In this document: piece by piece, positions 47,220-56,021 of the stretch | How the letters are laid out: every line of letters begins with the position of its first letter | Position numbering within the stretch: position 1 is the first letter of the stretch | NCBI GenBank assembly: GCA_934168305.1 | Contig: CAKPNF010000008.1 | Location: 1-64,000 of the forward strand | Reading direction: 5' to 3' | Source of the DNA: an uncultured Clostridia bacterium | GTDB lineage: Bacteria > Bacillota > Clostridia > TANB77 > CAG-508 | DNA length: 64,000 nt | Made by a program: the position numbers and the translations under genes | Notes under the pieces: model-generated | What the model was told of the DNA's origin: nothing | The model's input: only the letters and a program-made list of their open reading frames with translations | Databases searched by the model: none

Positions 47220-48793
47220 GATATGCTTTTACCACCTTTTCTTTAATTTCTTTCAAACCTTGTATATTATCTATTACATATAATGTATCTTTATTGTTTG
47301 TTAAATATGCTGACATTATATTTGCTGATAATTCTTTTTCAATTCTTGTATTATCTTTTAACCAATAATTAGTATCATGTCCATAATTTCCTGTTATTTT
47401 CCCATTTGTTATTGCTGAGAATATATCTCCAACACTCATATTATCTTCATATTTGCTACTTGACAACATTTTAATATACTTATCTTCATCTATATCTATT
47501 TGTAATCTTGTTCTTCTTAATTCGTTATCTATATTTAATTTATCAGATATATTATTTCTTATATCTATCATGTGTATAATTTCATGGCTTAAACTTTCTG
47601 ATAAATCATAATATTTAAAATCTGGATGATTTGGATTTATATATATCTTATTATCATCAATACTATATCTCATTGGAACATTTAAGTTATTATCTATTTT
47701 TGCATTGTTGCTTGTTAGATATTTATTAAATAGCCTTTTTACATTTGGATTTAATTTCGTGTTACTTAAAACTTGTTTAATATCTTTACTTATTTTTGGT
47801 ATATCTAGATTATACTCTGTTTTTTCTTGTTTTTCAACTGGTGGTAAATACATTATAGTTGACCTGCAATAATGAAAGTGATGTTGTATTGGCGGAAGAT
47901 TTAAGCCTAGTACCAATCCATTACATCTAATTCTTTGTATTGTTAGCTCTTTTTGTGTCTCACCATAATATCTGTCAAATACATTTTCTTTGTTAATATA
48001 AAACTCTTGATTATTTAAACTATCACACATTAGAGTTGTTTTGTCATCTTCTACTGCAATAAATCTAACCTTTGAATTATCTTCCATTACTTCTTTTATT
48101 CCTTCCACTTTCGCGAGATTGTTTAATCCAATCATTTGTAAATCAACTGCACCTGATATTTTGTCATTATTTATATTAAGTTTTTGATTGTTTTGTCTAT
48201 TTATTATTGTTTGAAATTCACTAGAATCGATTTTTAGGTCTTTTTGTTGTTGTATATTTAAAATTACTTGTTTATATATTTGTTGAGCATTATATTGCAT
48301 TGTAACTTCAATGTATTGTTTCCAATTAAATCCACTGTAATTAGGTTGGTCTAATAATGTAAGAAACAAAGCCATCTGAATTATTGATGGCTTTTTCTTT
48401 TTATTTACTTCTTTTTGTCCGTTCTTCATAGTAATAATTTGCATCTTCATACATTATTTGTTTTTCTTGTTCCTCAAGTTTACTTTGTTCTTCTATATAT
48501 GCACTATAAATTAGTAGTTCTAATATTTCACTATTTTTTACTCTTGTTCTTTTATAAATATTGTTTGCTAATACAGTAAAGTAATTATTATTTTTTAATA
48601 GTCCTTGTTCTTTCCACTGTTCTATATATGTATTTATTCTTTTCTTAGTCTTATTATCTGCAATATTATAGATGTTTTCTGTTGTAAAATTAAATGTATC
48701 AAATAGTTCTTGCAGTCTATTTTGCGTTTGTTTTGATGTTTTATTATATAGTTGTTTTAATTGTTTCATATAATTGTCGTGTTGTTTCCACAT
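47203..48793 (-). CDS. Phage minor head/morphogenesis protein, read across a CGG +1 frameshift
   Basis: This 529-residue protein resembles SPP1 gp7/Mu F-type head morphogenesis proteins. The zero frame meets CGG at 48419-48421 and stops six codons later. Skipping C gives EEGQKEVNKKKKPS and opens 405 codons. The second ORF holds the family hallmarks: TTLMCDSLNNQEF and PPIQHHFHYCRSTI. Its own first ATG (48450) lies upstream of the shift point in a different frame and has no ribosome site. A later HEIIHMID motif is metalloprotease-like (HExxH), an unusual C-terminal addition. The start is ATG 48793 after GAGGTG. Confidence 0.83.
48418..48421 (-). other. CGG +1 frameshift site 5 (GAA C GGA)
   Basis: The zero frame reads GAA GAA CGG ACA AAA AGA AGT AAA TAA. 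Skipping C gives GAA GGA CAA AAA GAA GTA and the rest of the minor head protein. Confidence 0.83.
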
Positions 48794-48804
48794 ATAAAAC
48801 ACCT

Positions 48805-48993
48805 CTATTCTAATGTTATTTTTACTTCATTTAATTTACATGCAATATTATTAGTTATTGAATCATTCTCTCTATTTTCAAAGTGTATCTCATTATCAGA
48901 TATACTTGCATAAATAATTTTGTCATATATTTTATTGCTATATTCTATTTTTAACCCTTTATTGATTTTAGGATTATATGGCTCCAACATCAT
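48805..48993 (-). CDS. 62-residue prophage protein, unknown
   Basis: The small protein (MMLEPYNPKINKGLKIEYSN) overlaps the end of the portal gene by 20 nt and precedes the minor head gene. No domain recognised. Confidence 0.5.
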   Translation of the reverse strand: MMLEPYNPKINKGLKIEYSNKIYDKIIYASISDNEIHFENRENDSITNNIACKLNEVKITLE

Positions 48994-50566
48994 TTTCTTT
49001 TTCTCCCTTCTTTATTGAAATATTTTTTCTTTCATTATCTTGATTAGATTTATTATTGTCTGTTTTATTGTTTATTTTAATATCTGTTGTGTCTTGTCCC
49101 ATTTTTGCTATATTCTCTAGATTTTTTTGCATATTTTCTTCATTTTGTTTATCTATCTTTTCTAACTCCGAATTACTATCTAGGTCATCTGGCAACATAT
49201 CAATAACTGATGCGTCACTTAATAGTCCCCTTAATTTTAATGCTCTTGCCGTTTCAGTATCTTTGTCGGTTGGTAGATTTCTTTGTAAATCTATTTTTAT
49301 ACTCCTAAAATCATAAGATTTATGTTTTCTTTTATTTATTCTATCTATTATTGTTTCCCATCTTCTTAATATTGCTTGTTTAAAATGCTTATCTGCATCT
49401 GTTATCATTTGTTCTAATGCAAAGAATTTTCTGTCTAATGCACTTGCATTATCTGCATTTGTAAATCCTAAATCTGTTATATTTGGCACCCCACTTATCA
49501 TTGCAATTAAATCTATTAATGTTTTCTTATGATTTTCTAGAGCTGTATCTTGTACACTTTTTTCAACCCAAGCAATATCTCCTGAATTATCTGGTGTATA
49601 AAATACTTGCATTTTTAACAGTGCCTTGTCTTCTTCTTCTCTTGCTTTATTTATTACCTGTTTAGGCTGCCCGTTCTCATCTAATTCTGGTTCTCCATCT
49701 TTATTTAATTTTGTAGTCATCAAATCATTTTGTGGTGTAAATCCTGTTATTTTTAATTTTGCATCATCATTATACTGAAATGTATTTTTATTATTTTGTA
49801 TTACTCTTTCATAAGCACAAATTAAAGAGACTACCAATTCAAAGCTTGATAGTCCCATTTCATTTTCTATTGCTATGCAAGGAAGCATGTTCCATTTGCC
49901 TTCTTCAAATCTTTCTTTATCTTCTTGTAATTTTTTATAATCAGTAGGAGTTGGCGAATAATATTTTTTACCATTTATTGTAGTTAATTCTACAATTGTT
50001 ATGTCTGCATTGTTTTTGTCTTTTTCTGTCCATTTTCTTAATTGTCCTATCTGTTTTACTGGTGTTGAATAATCAAATATTCCTATAGTGTTTAAAGCAC
50101 TTTGTTTTGTATATACTATTTCGTTTTCTTCATTTTCGTATAGTACTTCATAGCATCCTCTCATTCCAAAATATTCAAATGCCAAATCAAAAAATTCTGT
50201 TGAATCATCATTGTATTTACTTATATAATCTATTAATACTTTTAATTCTTCATCCTTGTTTGCATCTGTCTTAAAGACTTTATTAAGCAATTTTTTGATT
50301 ATATTTAATTTTGTTGGGTCTGATATTTTTTCAACATCATATACTGGTGCTTTTCCTGCAAAGTACCCTGTTACCATTGAATTTATATAATTTTCAAATG
50401 CTACTTTTATTTTTTCATCATTTATACTTACTAGCTCAGAATTATCTGTCTTTCTTCTTATTCTTTCATATAATTGTTTTCTTGCATTCCATTCTTTATC
50501 TGCTAACATTAATATTTGTGCTACACTATTTTCATTTTCTAATGTTTCTGGATTCCATTGTATCAT
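48974..50566 (-). CDS. Portal protein (SPP1 gp6-like)
   Basis: The 530-residue protein forms the dodecameric DNA gate at one capsid vertex. It has the family pattern: ENYINSMVTGYFAGKAP near residue 70, LSSFELVVSLICAYERV near 255 and PNITDLGFTNADNASALDRK near 360. Length fits. It follows the large terminase gene directly, with AGGAGG before the start. Confidence 0.9.
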   Translation of the reverse strand: MIQWNPETLENENSVAQILMLADKEWNARKQLYERIRRKTDNSELVSINDEKIKVAFENYINSMVTGYFAGKAPVYDVEKISDPTKLNIIKKLLNKVFKTDANKDEELKVLIDYISKYNDDSTEFFDLAFEYFGMRGCYEVLYENEENEIVYTKQSALNTIGIFDYSTPVKQIGQLRKWTEKDKNNADITIVELTTINGKKYYSPTPTDYKKLQEDKERFEEGKWNMLPCIAIENEMGLSSFELVVSLICAYERVIQNNKNTFQYNDDAKLKITGFTPQNDLMTTKLNKDGEPELDENGQPKQVINKAREEEDKALLKMQVFYTPDNSGDIAWVEKSVQDTALENHKKTLIDLIAMISGVPNITDLGFTNADNASALDRKFFALEQMITDADKHFKQAILRRWETIIDRINKRKHKSYDFRSIKIDLQRNLPTDKDTETARALKLRGLLSDASVIDMLPDDLDSNSELEKIDKQNEENMQKNLENIAKMGQDTTDIKINNKTDNNKSNQDNERKNISIKKGEKENDVGAI

Positions 50567-50577
50567 TTTGTTTCCTC

Positions 50578-51868
50578 CTATATTGGTTTTATATAACCAA
50601 ATTGTAATTTCTTTTGATTTATGTATTTTTCTACTGCATATCTCATTGCGTCCATCAAATGGTTAAAATCATCTATTGGTCTATTTATTTTATTTCCAAA
50701 CTTGTCCTCGTCCCAAGTATAGTTGCTTATTTCTGTTATAAAATTTACACATCTAGGGTGGATTATTATTTCAAAATCTTGTATAAATTGAATACCATTA
50801 TTTATGCTGTCTTTTCCTTTTAATGCACCTGTAATATGTCTTAATCCTAATCCTCTTAATTCGTCTATTGACTTTGGTTCTGCACTATCTGCTGTTATTT
50901 TTTCTTTTGAATAACCCATTTGATTTATTTTGTCGTATATTGCTTTGTTACTCATTCCTTTTTGATATATTTCATCGTATACATAAATTTTTTTATTTTT
51001 TAAATCTATTGCACCACAAAATAGTGCTGTTGGGTCGTTTGTATAACCAAAGTCTAACCCAAAAGCACTATCTAAGTTTCTTATTGTATTTAATTCGAAT
51101 TTTTCTTCTTTCCAATTTTCATAAACCAATCCATCAACTATACCCCAGTTACCTAATCCTGCAACTTGATATCTTCTAGGATTATTTTTCTTCATTCTTT
51201 CAAATACTTTTTTATCTGCTTCATCTAGCCACTCGTTACAAAGATAATTTGTTGTCATTGCTAATATGTCGTCATCTTTAACATCAAAAAATCTTTTCTT
51301 TATCCAATGATGTTCATTCCAAGGATTTAATGTTATTGTTATTTGTTTGAATAGTCCTTCTGGAACTTCTCCGTCTTATACTTTCATCTATTACATCAAA
51401 ATCAGATTCTTTTGTTATTTCGTATGCTTCTTCAATCCATAACCAACATAAAACACCAATATCTACTGATATTGATGTTACTTTTAATGGATCATCTAAT
51501 CCTCTGAAATATATTTTCTGTCCTGTAGGTTTGTATGTCATTTCTAATGGACTTTCTTTTATCTCCCAAAAACTATCTACTTGTAATCTATGTATTGCCC
51601 ATTTAAGTTCTGTAAAACAACTATCCTTTAATGTTCTAAATGTTTTTCTAATTACAAGTGTATTAGCTTCTTTATATTTCATCATGTTACTTATTATCCA
51701 TAATGCTGTTGTCTTTGATTTTTTACTTGCTCTTGAACCTTTGCATACTCTATATCTACATTTGCAATGCCAATACTCTGCATAACCTTTTCCAACTATA
51801 CTTTGTAATGATATGTTATTTACTTGTTGCTGTGTATTTTTATTTATTATTTTATTCTGTAATATCAT
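50578..51868 (-). CDS. Large terminase subunit, read across a CGG +1 frameshift
   Basis: The packaging motor has an N-terminal ATPase and a C-terminal nuclease. The zero frame has the Walker A-like GSRASKKSKTTA and Walker B LWIEEAYEI, meets CGG at 51371-51373 (codon 166) and ends 19 codons later. Skipping C gives SIRGEVPEGLFKQITITLNP and runs through NEHHWIKKRFF into the nuclease half with FGLDFGYTNDPTA and ITADSAEPKS. The restored protein has 429 residues, normal for this family. The second ORF's first ATG is 115 bases after the shift site. A lysogen with a dead terminase is possible, but the restored sequence has no other defect. Confidence 0.9.
51370..51373 (-). other. CGG +1 frameshift site 6 (AGA C GGA)
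   Basis: The zero frame reads ATA AGA CGG AGA AGT TCC. Skipping C gives AGA GGA GAA GTT CCA GAA GGA, the conserved segment between terminase ATPase motifs. Confidence 0.88.
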
Positions 51869-52262
51869 CTGTTATCACCACTGGTATATTTCCAGCAACT
51901 TCAACTTTTTCTTTAAATGTACCATATCTTTTTCCAAGTAGTTCTGCACATTTTGTTCTATCTTGTAATGAAGCATCTAATCCAAATTGGTCTTTTTCTT
52001 CTCCTCGCATTACTTTTGTTAAGTACTGTAATACTTCATCCTGTGAGGCAATTCTTTGGTCTTCTTTTTCCTGAAGTTTTATCTTTATAAATTTGTCTAG
52101 TTTTGACAAGTTTTGTGAACCTATTCTATTAAGATTTTTCCCCTTATATCCAGCTTTTTTACAAGCTTCTGTTGCATTTGCAGTTTCTATATAATAATCA
52201 ATAAATCTCTTTTGCATTTCTGTTAATGCATTATATTCATCTTTTATATTTTCATCTTCCAT
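51852..52262 (-). CDS. Small terminase subunit
   Basis: The 136-residue DNA-recognition subunit has TEMQKRFIDYYIETANATEACKKAGYK-type sequence, the Terminase_2 HTH. The start chosen is ATG 52262 (MEDENIKDEY) because GGAAGTGAG precedes it. It overlaps the large subunit gene by 17 nt. Confidence 0.9.
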   Translation of the reverse strand: MEDENIKDEYNALTEMQKRFIDYYIETANATEACKKAGYKGKNLNRIGSQNLSKLDKFIKIKLQEKEDQRIASQDEVLQYLTKVMRGEEKDQFGLDASLQDRTKCAELLGKRYGTFKEKVEVAGNIPVVITDDITE

Positions 52263-52533
52263 CTGCCTCACTTCCTTTTCTATGTTCCTCTATTAGATAT
52301 TTCATTACATCTACTTTACTATAGCATTCTTCTTTCTGTTTGTATCTATCTTGTAATTCAAACTCGTCTGTTTCTTCATTGTATATTTCTACTTGTTCTC
52401 TTTTCAATATTTGGTATTTAGTACAATATTTGCAATTCTTTTCACTATAAAATTGAAAACTATTTATTTTGTATATTTGTCCTTTTATGGATAAGGCATA
52501 TAATAGTTTGTTTATATTTTTATTTATATTCAT
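52252..52533 (-). CDS. Prophage protein before the small terminase, unknown
   Basis: The 93-residue protein has a small Cys pair (KNCKYCTKYQILK) and the start MNINKNINKLLYALSIKG. AGAGGTG precedes ATG. It overlaps neighbours on both sides, so it is within one operon. Confidence 0.55.
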   Translation of the reverse strand: MNINKNINKLLYALSIKGQIYKINSFQFYSEKNCKYCTKYQILKREQVEIYNEETDEFELQDRYKQKEECYSKVDVMKYLIEEHRKGSEADGR

Positions 52534-52787
52534 TTAATTAAGCACCTCTCTTTAATCCTGTACGGACAAAATACTTTACCTTCTCGTAAATTTGTAACCT
52601 CTAAAAAAGAGCAGCTTTTACACTGCTCTGGTAATTCGTTTTTTATTTGTTTTAATTTCCATTTATCATTATACTTTTGCTCTTCTTCTATCATATTTAG
52701 TACTTCCTCACAACTGTCAAATTTACATACTTTACACTTTTTGTTCCCATTTGGGCATATTTTATTATCTATTAAACATTGAATCAT
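52530..52787 (-). CDS. Cys-rich prophage protein
   Basis: The 85-residue protein has several paired Cys (CKVCKFDSC, CKSCSF, CPYR) and is likely to bind zinc. It overlaps the next gene by 4 nt. Function unknown; such proteins cluster near terminase genes. Confidence 0.6.
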   Translation of the reverse strand: MIQCLIDNKICPNGNKKCKVCKFDSCEEVLNMIEEEQKYNDKWKLKQIKNELPEQCKSCSFLEVTNLREGKVFCPYRIKERCLIK

Positions 52788-52790
52788 ACT

Positions 52791-52910
52791 CTATTCCTCT
52801 TCTGTACATGTTAATTTGCCATCTATTCTTCTTAATATTTTGCAATCTATGTTCTTTGTGCATGTGCTACAATTTTCTTTTTTGTATTGTTCTATTTCTT
52901 CATTTGTCAT
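52791..52910 (-). CDS. 39-residue Cys-rich prophage peptide
   Basis: ATG 52908-52910 follows AGAGGTAAT. The peptide (MTNEEIEQYKKENCSTCTKN, then DCKILRR and KLTC) has four Cys in a CxxC-x5-C pattern and probably binds one metal ion. It is the first gene of the terminase segment. Confidence 0.6.
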   Translation of the reverse strand: MTNEEIEQYKKENCSTCTKNIDCKILRRIDGKLTCTEEE

Positions 52911-53063
52911 ATGATTACCTCTTTTCTTTTGTTTATAAAACACTATGTAATGATATGAAGAGTTGTATTTCCTCAGATTTACAACCCCCTGTTTCCAGAA
53001 TTTTATTTATATCACTATATACTATTTTGTAAACACTATGAAATATGTAAGTTATATATAATA

Positions 53064-53138
53064 TGGTGTGCTTTCTAAGAATTGAACTTAGGCACTCTGG
53101 GCTTCAACCAGATGCTCTACCAACTGAGCTAAAAGCAC
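53064..53138 (-). tRNA. tRNA-Phe(GAA), prophage-encoded, unusual G37
   Basis: A full cloverleaf can be drawn: acceptor GTGCTTT / AAAGCAC, D stem GCTC / GAGC, anticodon stem TCTGG / CCAGA with a 7-nt loop TTGAAGC, T stem CTAAG / CTTAG with loop TTCAATT, then A73 and encoded CCA. The anticodon at 53103-53105 is GAA (Phe). Position 37 is G, whereas Phe tRNAs nearly always have A there. It sits between the terminase segment and early genes. The loop has the normal length, so it is not an obvious CGG-reading suppressor. Confidence 0.85.
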
Positions 53139-53268
53139 ATATATTAGAACTCGCTAGGTAAGTTCTGCAAAAGTTTATATAAATACATCGAAAGGAGGTC
53201 AATTATACTCAGCTTAATATAACAACCATTTTATATTATCAGTTACCTAGCATACTGGTAATAACTAA

Positions 53269-53541
53269 TTAATTACTTGTAAAAAGTTCTCCGCTTCTAC
53301 TGTCATAATATTTAAAAAAATTTACACACCATGCGTTTACTATTCTTACTTCTTTATTCATGCAATGTATGCAATCTTCATCATATGCTTTTGTATAAAA
53401 TGCTAGTTTATTATCTAAATTTTCATATCTATTTACTATTACTTCTGTTGTTTCTTGTCCTGGTATTGTTACTTCTACTGCTATATCATTCTTCATTAAT
53501 TTTGCAGTATCAAATATACTTATTAAATTTTCTCTTTTCAT
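53269..53541 (-). CDS. Prophage protein, unknown
   Basis: The 90-residue protein (MKRENLISIFDTAKLMKNDI) contains a CIHC pair. It is flanked by a terminator to its right and by 130 bases with inverted repeats and the tRNA to its left. No domain recognised. Confidence 0.5.
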   Translation of the reverse strand: MKRENLISIFDTAKLMKNDIAVEVTIPGQETTEVIVNRYENLDNKLAFYTKAYDEDCIHCMNKEVRIVNAWCVNFFKYYDSRSGELFTSN

Positions 53542-53567
53542 TTTTATTCCTTCTTTCTTGCATAATA

Positions 53568-53600
53568 AAAAGAATAGACATTTAAAGCATCTATTCTTCC
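53568..53600 (-). terminator. Terminator after the DUF1492-type regulator
   Basis: The stem AAGAATAGA / TCTATTCTT is followed by T-rich sequence on the minus strand, so it probably ends the early operon. Confidence 0.65.
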
Positions 53601-53666
53601 AAAAAGCTAATCAAAAATATTTGTGAGACCATTTCTTTTATCTCTGATTATATATATATCATATTT

Positions 53667-54090
53667 CTATGTCGTGATTACACCTCTTTTGTCGTGTTGT
53701 TCAAATTTTTTTAATGCTATTCCGTTCATTTTGCACATATGCTTATAATCATAGTCCATTTCACTTGCTGTTGTTACTAGTGTCTTACCTTGTATGTATA
53801 CTTTTTCTAGAATTAACTTATATGGTTGTTCTACCAAATCCAATTGTTCTAATATCTTTTTTTGTTTTTTATCCGCTTCTATTATTTTTTGTAACACTTC
53901 TTCTAAACTATCTTCTAATATTGCTATTTTTTCAGCTATACTATCTTCTACTTTTCTGCTTCCGTTTTGGCATATCTGATAACACTGCTGTTATATTTGT
54001 TATACTTGTTTTTAATTCTTCTATATACTCTAATCTCTCTTTAATCCACTCTTGATTATGTTTATAATCTTTTAATTCTTCTCTAGTCAT
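53667..54090 (-). CDS. DUF1492/ArpU-like late regulator, read across a CGG +1 frameshift
   Basis: These proteins occur at the end of early operons in Gram-positive phages and are thought to switch on late genes. ATG 54090 starts MTREELKDYKHNQEWIKERL; the zero frame meets CGG at 53962-53964 (codon 43) and stops seven codons later. Skipping C gives the family motif DMPKGSRKVEDSIAEKI and joins the downstream ORF, which carries the sigma-like HTH region (TLVTTASEMDYDYKHMCKM). The full protein has 140 residues, the family length. Without the shift the HTH region would have no start. Confidence 0.85.
53961..53964 (-). other. CGG +1 frameshift site 7 (AAA C GGA)
   Basis: The zero frame reads CCA AAA CGG AAG CAG AAA AGT AGA AGA TAG. 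Skipping C gives AAA GGA AGC AGA AAA GTA GAA. Confidence 0.85.
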
Positions 54091-54281
54091 ATCTTTTGTG
54101 CTCCTTTCTGTTTATTTTTAATATTTTCTCTTATTAATTCATCTTTAAAATTGTCTAGAATCTTGTATGCTTCATTTAATTGTTGTTGATTATATTTTCT
54201 CTTGTCTAAATTTATGAAGTCTATATCTTCTAATTTGTTCATTGTGTCTATTACTATGTTGTATATATGATTTATTGTCAT
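54087..54281 (-). CDS. 64-residue prophage protein, unknown
   Basis: ATG 54281 (MTINHIYNIVIDTMNKLEDI) follows GGAGTGATA; a GTG at 54290 is less likely. It overlaps the DUF1492 gene by 4 nt. Helical, no domain recognised. Confidence 0.55.
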   Translation of the reverse strand: MTINHIYNIVIDTMNKLEDIDFINLDKRKYNQQQLNEAYKILDNFKDELIRENIKNKQKGAQKI

Positions 54282-54298
54282 TTGTATCACTCCGATTC

Positions 54299-54487
54299 TT
54301 AAATAATATCTATACTGACATTTATATTAATTTTCGTTCTTTCTTCTTTTTTGAATATTTCTATATTTTTTAATTCACTTTGATGATTGAATAAATATTC
54401 TTTTAATTCATTTTTGGTTAATTCTACTCTTTCATAAGTCCAATACAATATAGGATTGTAATATCTATATACAATAAATTTTTCCAC
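54299..54487 (-). CDS. 62-residue prophage protein, unknown
   Basis: A GTG start at 54487 follows AAAGGTG. The protein (MEKFIVYRYYNPILYWTYER) is Tyr-rich and without known domains. Confidence 0.5.
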   Translation of the reverse strand: MEKFIVYRYYNPILYWTYERVELTKNELKEYLFNHQSELKNIEIFKKEERTKININVSIDII

Positions 54488-54563
54488 TTTGTTTCACCTT
54501 TCTTTAATTTTTTTATCTTGCATGTCACACCTCTTTAGATTCTCTTTAGAAACTCTTTAGATT

Positions 54564-54938
54564 TTAGTAAATATCATCTTTAACAAATTCTGATATATCC
54601 ATAATTTCTTGTGTTTTGCCTTTATCTAATATAAGTTCTAAATTGCTTGAATAATAGCCATTTTGTTCATTGTAGCACGGAATAAAAAACTTTTCTCCTA
54701 TTATTGATATAATATTGAATCCTGCTCCTGGAACTCCATCTATTAACAATTCTAAAGTTTCAACAAATTCTATTTCTTTTATTTTAATATTTTTTCCTGT
54801 TTTTACTGATACATTGTATTTTTTTAACATTTCAAAGTCTGCATATACTCTCTCACAACAGTCTTGTTCATGATAGCACTTAAGTTTATAATTATTGTCG
54901 AAAATTATTTCATCTTCATCTATTTGTTTTATTTTCAT
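54564..54938 (-). CDS. Prophage protein, unknown (DUF7448-like layout)
   Basis: The 124-residue protein (MKIKQIDEDEIIFDNNYKLK) has YHEQDCCERVYADF and GFNIISIIGEKFFIPCYNEQ, a pattern seen in small phage proteins of unknown role. The family name is a weak guess. Confidence 0.5.
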   Translation of the reverse strand: MKIKQIDEDEIIFDNNYKLKCYHEQDCCERVYADFEMLKKYNVSVKTGKNIKIKEIEFVETLELLIDGVPGAGFNIISIIGEKFFIPCYNEQNGYYSSNLELILDKGKTQEIMDISEFVKDDIY

Positions 54939-54944
54939 ATTTCT

Positions 54945-55286
54945 TTACCTTCTTTCTTTTGCTTTATTTTCAAAATATTGTTTTATACACTCTTTGCATT
55001 TTTCTTTATCTTCAAATTCATTGCAATCTTCTTTTTGTACCATTTGTTTGCAAATGTCTTCGTCTATATCATGATTATTAATTGTTTCAGCCATTAAATC
55101 AATTGTCTTGCCTTTTTCTTCTAGCATAGATAAAATTGTATTAAACTGTTTTATTCTATTTTGATACAATTTAAGTTCTTCATCATAATAATCACAATCT
55201 GTTGCTTCTATAAATTTGATTTGTTCTTCAAAATATTTTATATGCTTTTTTAAATATTCTATTGATTCTTCTTGTTCTTTTGTCAT
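54945..55286 (-). CDS. Helical prophage protein with C-terminal Cys
   Basis: The 113-residue protein is coiled-coil-like (MTKEQEESIEYLKKHIKYFE) with a Cys pair near the end (KEKCKECIKQYF). It overlaps its neighbour by 4 nt in an early operon of short genes. Confidence 0.5.
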   Translation of the reverse strand: MTKEQEESIEYLKKHIKYFEEQIKFIEATDCDYYDEELKLYQNRIKQFNTILSMLEEKGKTIDLMAETINNHDIDEDICKQMVQKEDCNEFEDKEKCKECIKQYFENKAKERR

Positions 55287-55522
55287 ATGTTAGTCCTCCT
55301 TTTTTCTTCCTTAAATCCTTGATATCTTAAGCATCTTTCTAGTTCTTGTAATTCAGAATAATCTTTTAATTCAAAATTAGAAAAACCATATTTTGATGTA
55401 CTATATCCACTTTCATTTTCATTTGTTCTAAATAATTTGTTTTTGCAATTTATTGTTATATATATTTGTTTTTTAGTTCCACCACCATTATATCTATAAG
55501 AATAAAAAGTTACTTCATCCAT
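55283..55522 (-). CDS. 79-residue prophage protein, unknown
   Basis: Begins MDEVTFYSYRYNGGGTKKQI; no domain recognised. Overlaps both neighbours slightly. Confidence 0.48.
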   Translation of the reverse strand: MDEVTFYSYRYNGGGTKKQIYITINCKNKLFRTNENESGYSTSKYGFSNFELKDYSELQELERCLRYQGFKEEKRRTNI

Positions 55523-55728
55523 CCTAATTCCTCCACTTTCTTATTTATTGCTTGTAATTCTTGCATATTTATTGCACAAGGATATATTTCAACTCTTTTA
55601 TCATAACTATAAAATTTAATACTTTTTCCCACTTGATGACTACTTTCTTTTCTATACATTTCATCTTCACAATGATTTTTGAATTTTTCAATATATCCTA
55701 ATTCTTTAAACATCTCATCAGCACTCAT
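55510..55728 (-). CDS. 72-residue prophage protein, unknown
   Basis: Begins MSADEMFKELGYIEKFKNHC; it has the MFKELGY motif common at the start of small Clostridial phage proteins. AGGAGG precedes the start. Confidence 0.5.
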   Translation of the reverse strand: MSADEMFKELGYIEKFKNHCEDEMYRKESSHQVGKSIKFYSYDKRVEIYPCAINMQELQAINKKVEELGWMK

Positions 55729-55741
55729 TTTATTTGTCCTC

Positions 55742-56020
55742 CTAAATATTTAATTTTAGTTTTTCTAAAAATTCATTTGCTCTTTTTATTTCTTTTTGTA
55801 ATTCATAAATACTGTTTTCTTCTTCTCTGCTTATATATTCTCTTGTAATTGTTTTCAAAAGTCCTTTTAAACAACTTTCTATTGTTGTGTAATAACCTAA
55901 ATCCTTGAATATTTCTTTACCGTAATTTTTGCTTTTAACATCTTGTACTTTTGTTTTTTCTTGTACTGTATAACAATTACTATTTGCTATTATATAAAAT
56001 CTATCTGTTACTTTTACCAT
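55742..56020 (-). CDS. 92-residue prophage protein (DUF5405-like)
   Basis: The protein has KNYGKEIFKDLGYYTTIESC and ends in a charged helix. The KDLGYY-x5-CLKGL pattern resembles DUF5405, a phage family of unknown role. The start follows GGAG. Confidence 0.52.
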   Translation of the reverse strand: MVKVTDRFYIIANSNCYTVQEKTKVQDVKSKNYGKEIFKDLGYYTTIESCLKGLLKTITREYISREEENSIYELQKEIKRANEFLEKLKLNI

Positions 56021-56021
56021 T

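Noticed and set aside
50578..51258. Terminase nuclease half as a separate gene
   Set aside because: It lacks a ribosome site at its first ATG, and 114 bases between the halves are open in the joined frame.
53064..53138. tRNA as the CGG-reading frameshift suppressor
   Set aside because: The anticodon is GAA in a normal 7-nt loop; neither a CCG triplet nor a UCCG quadruplet anticodon is present.
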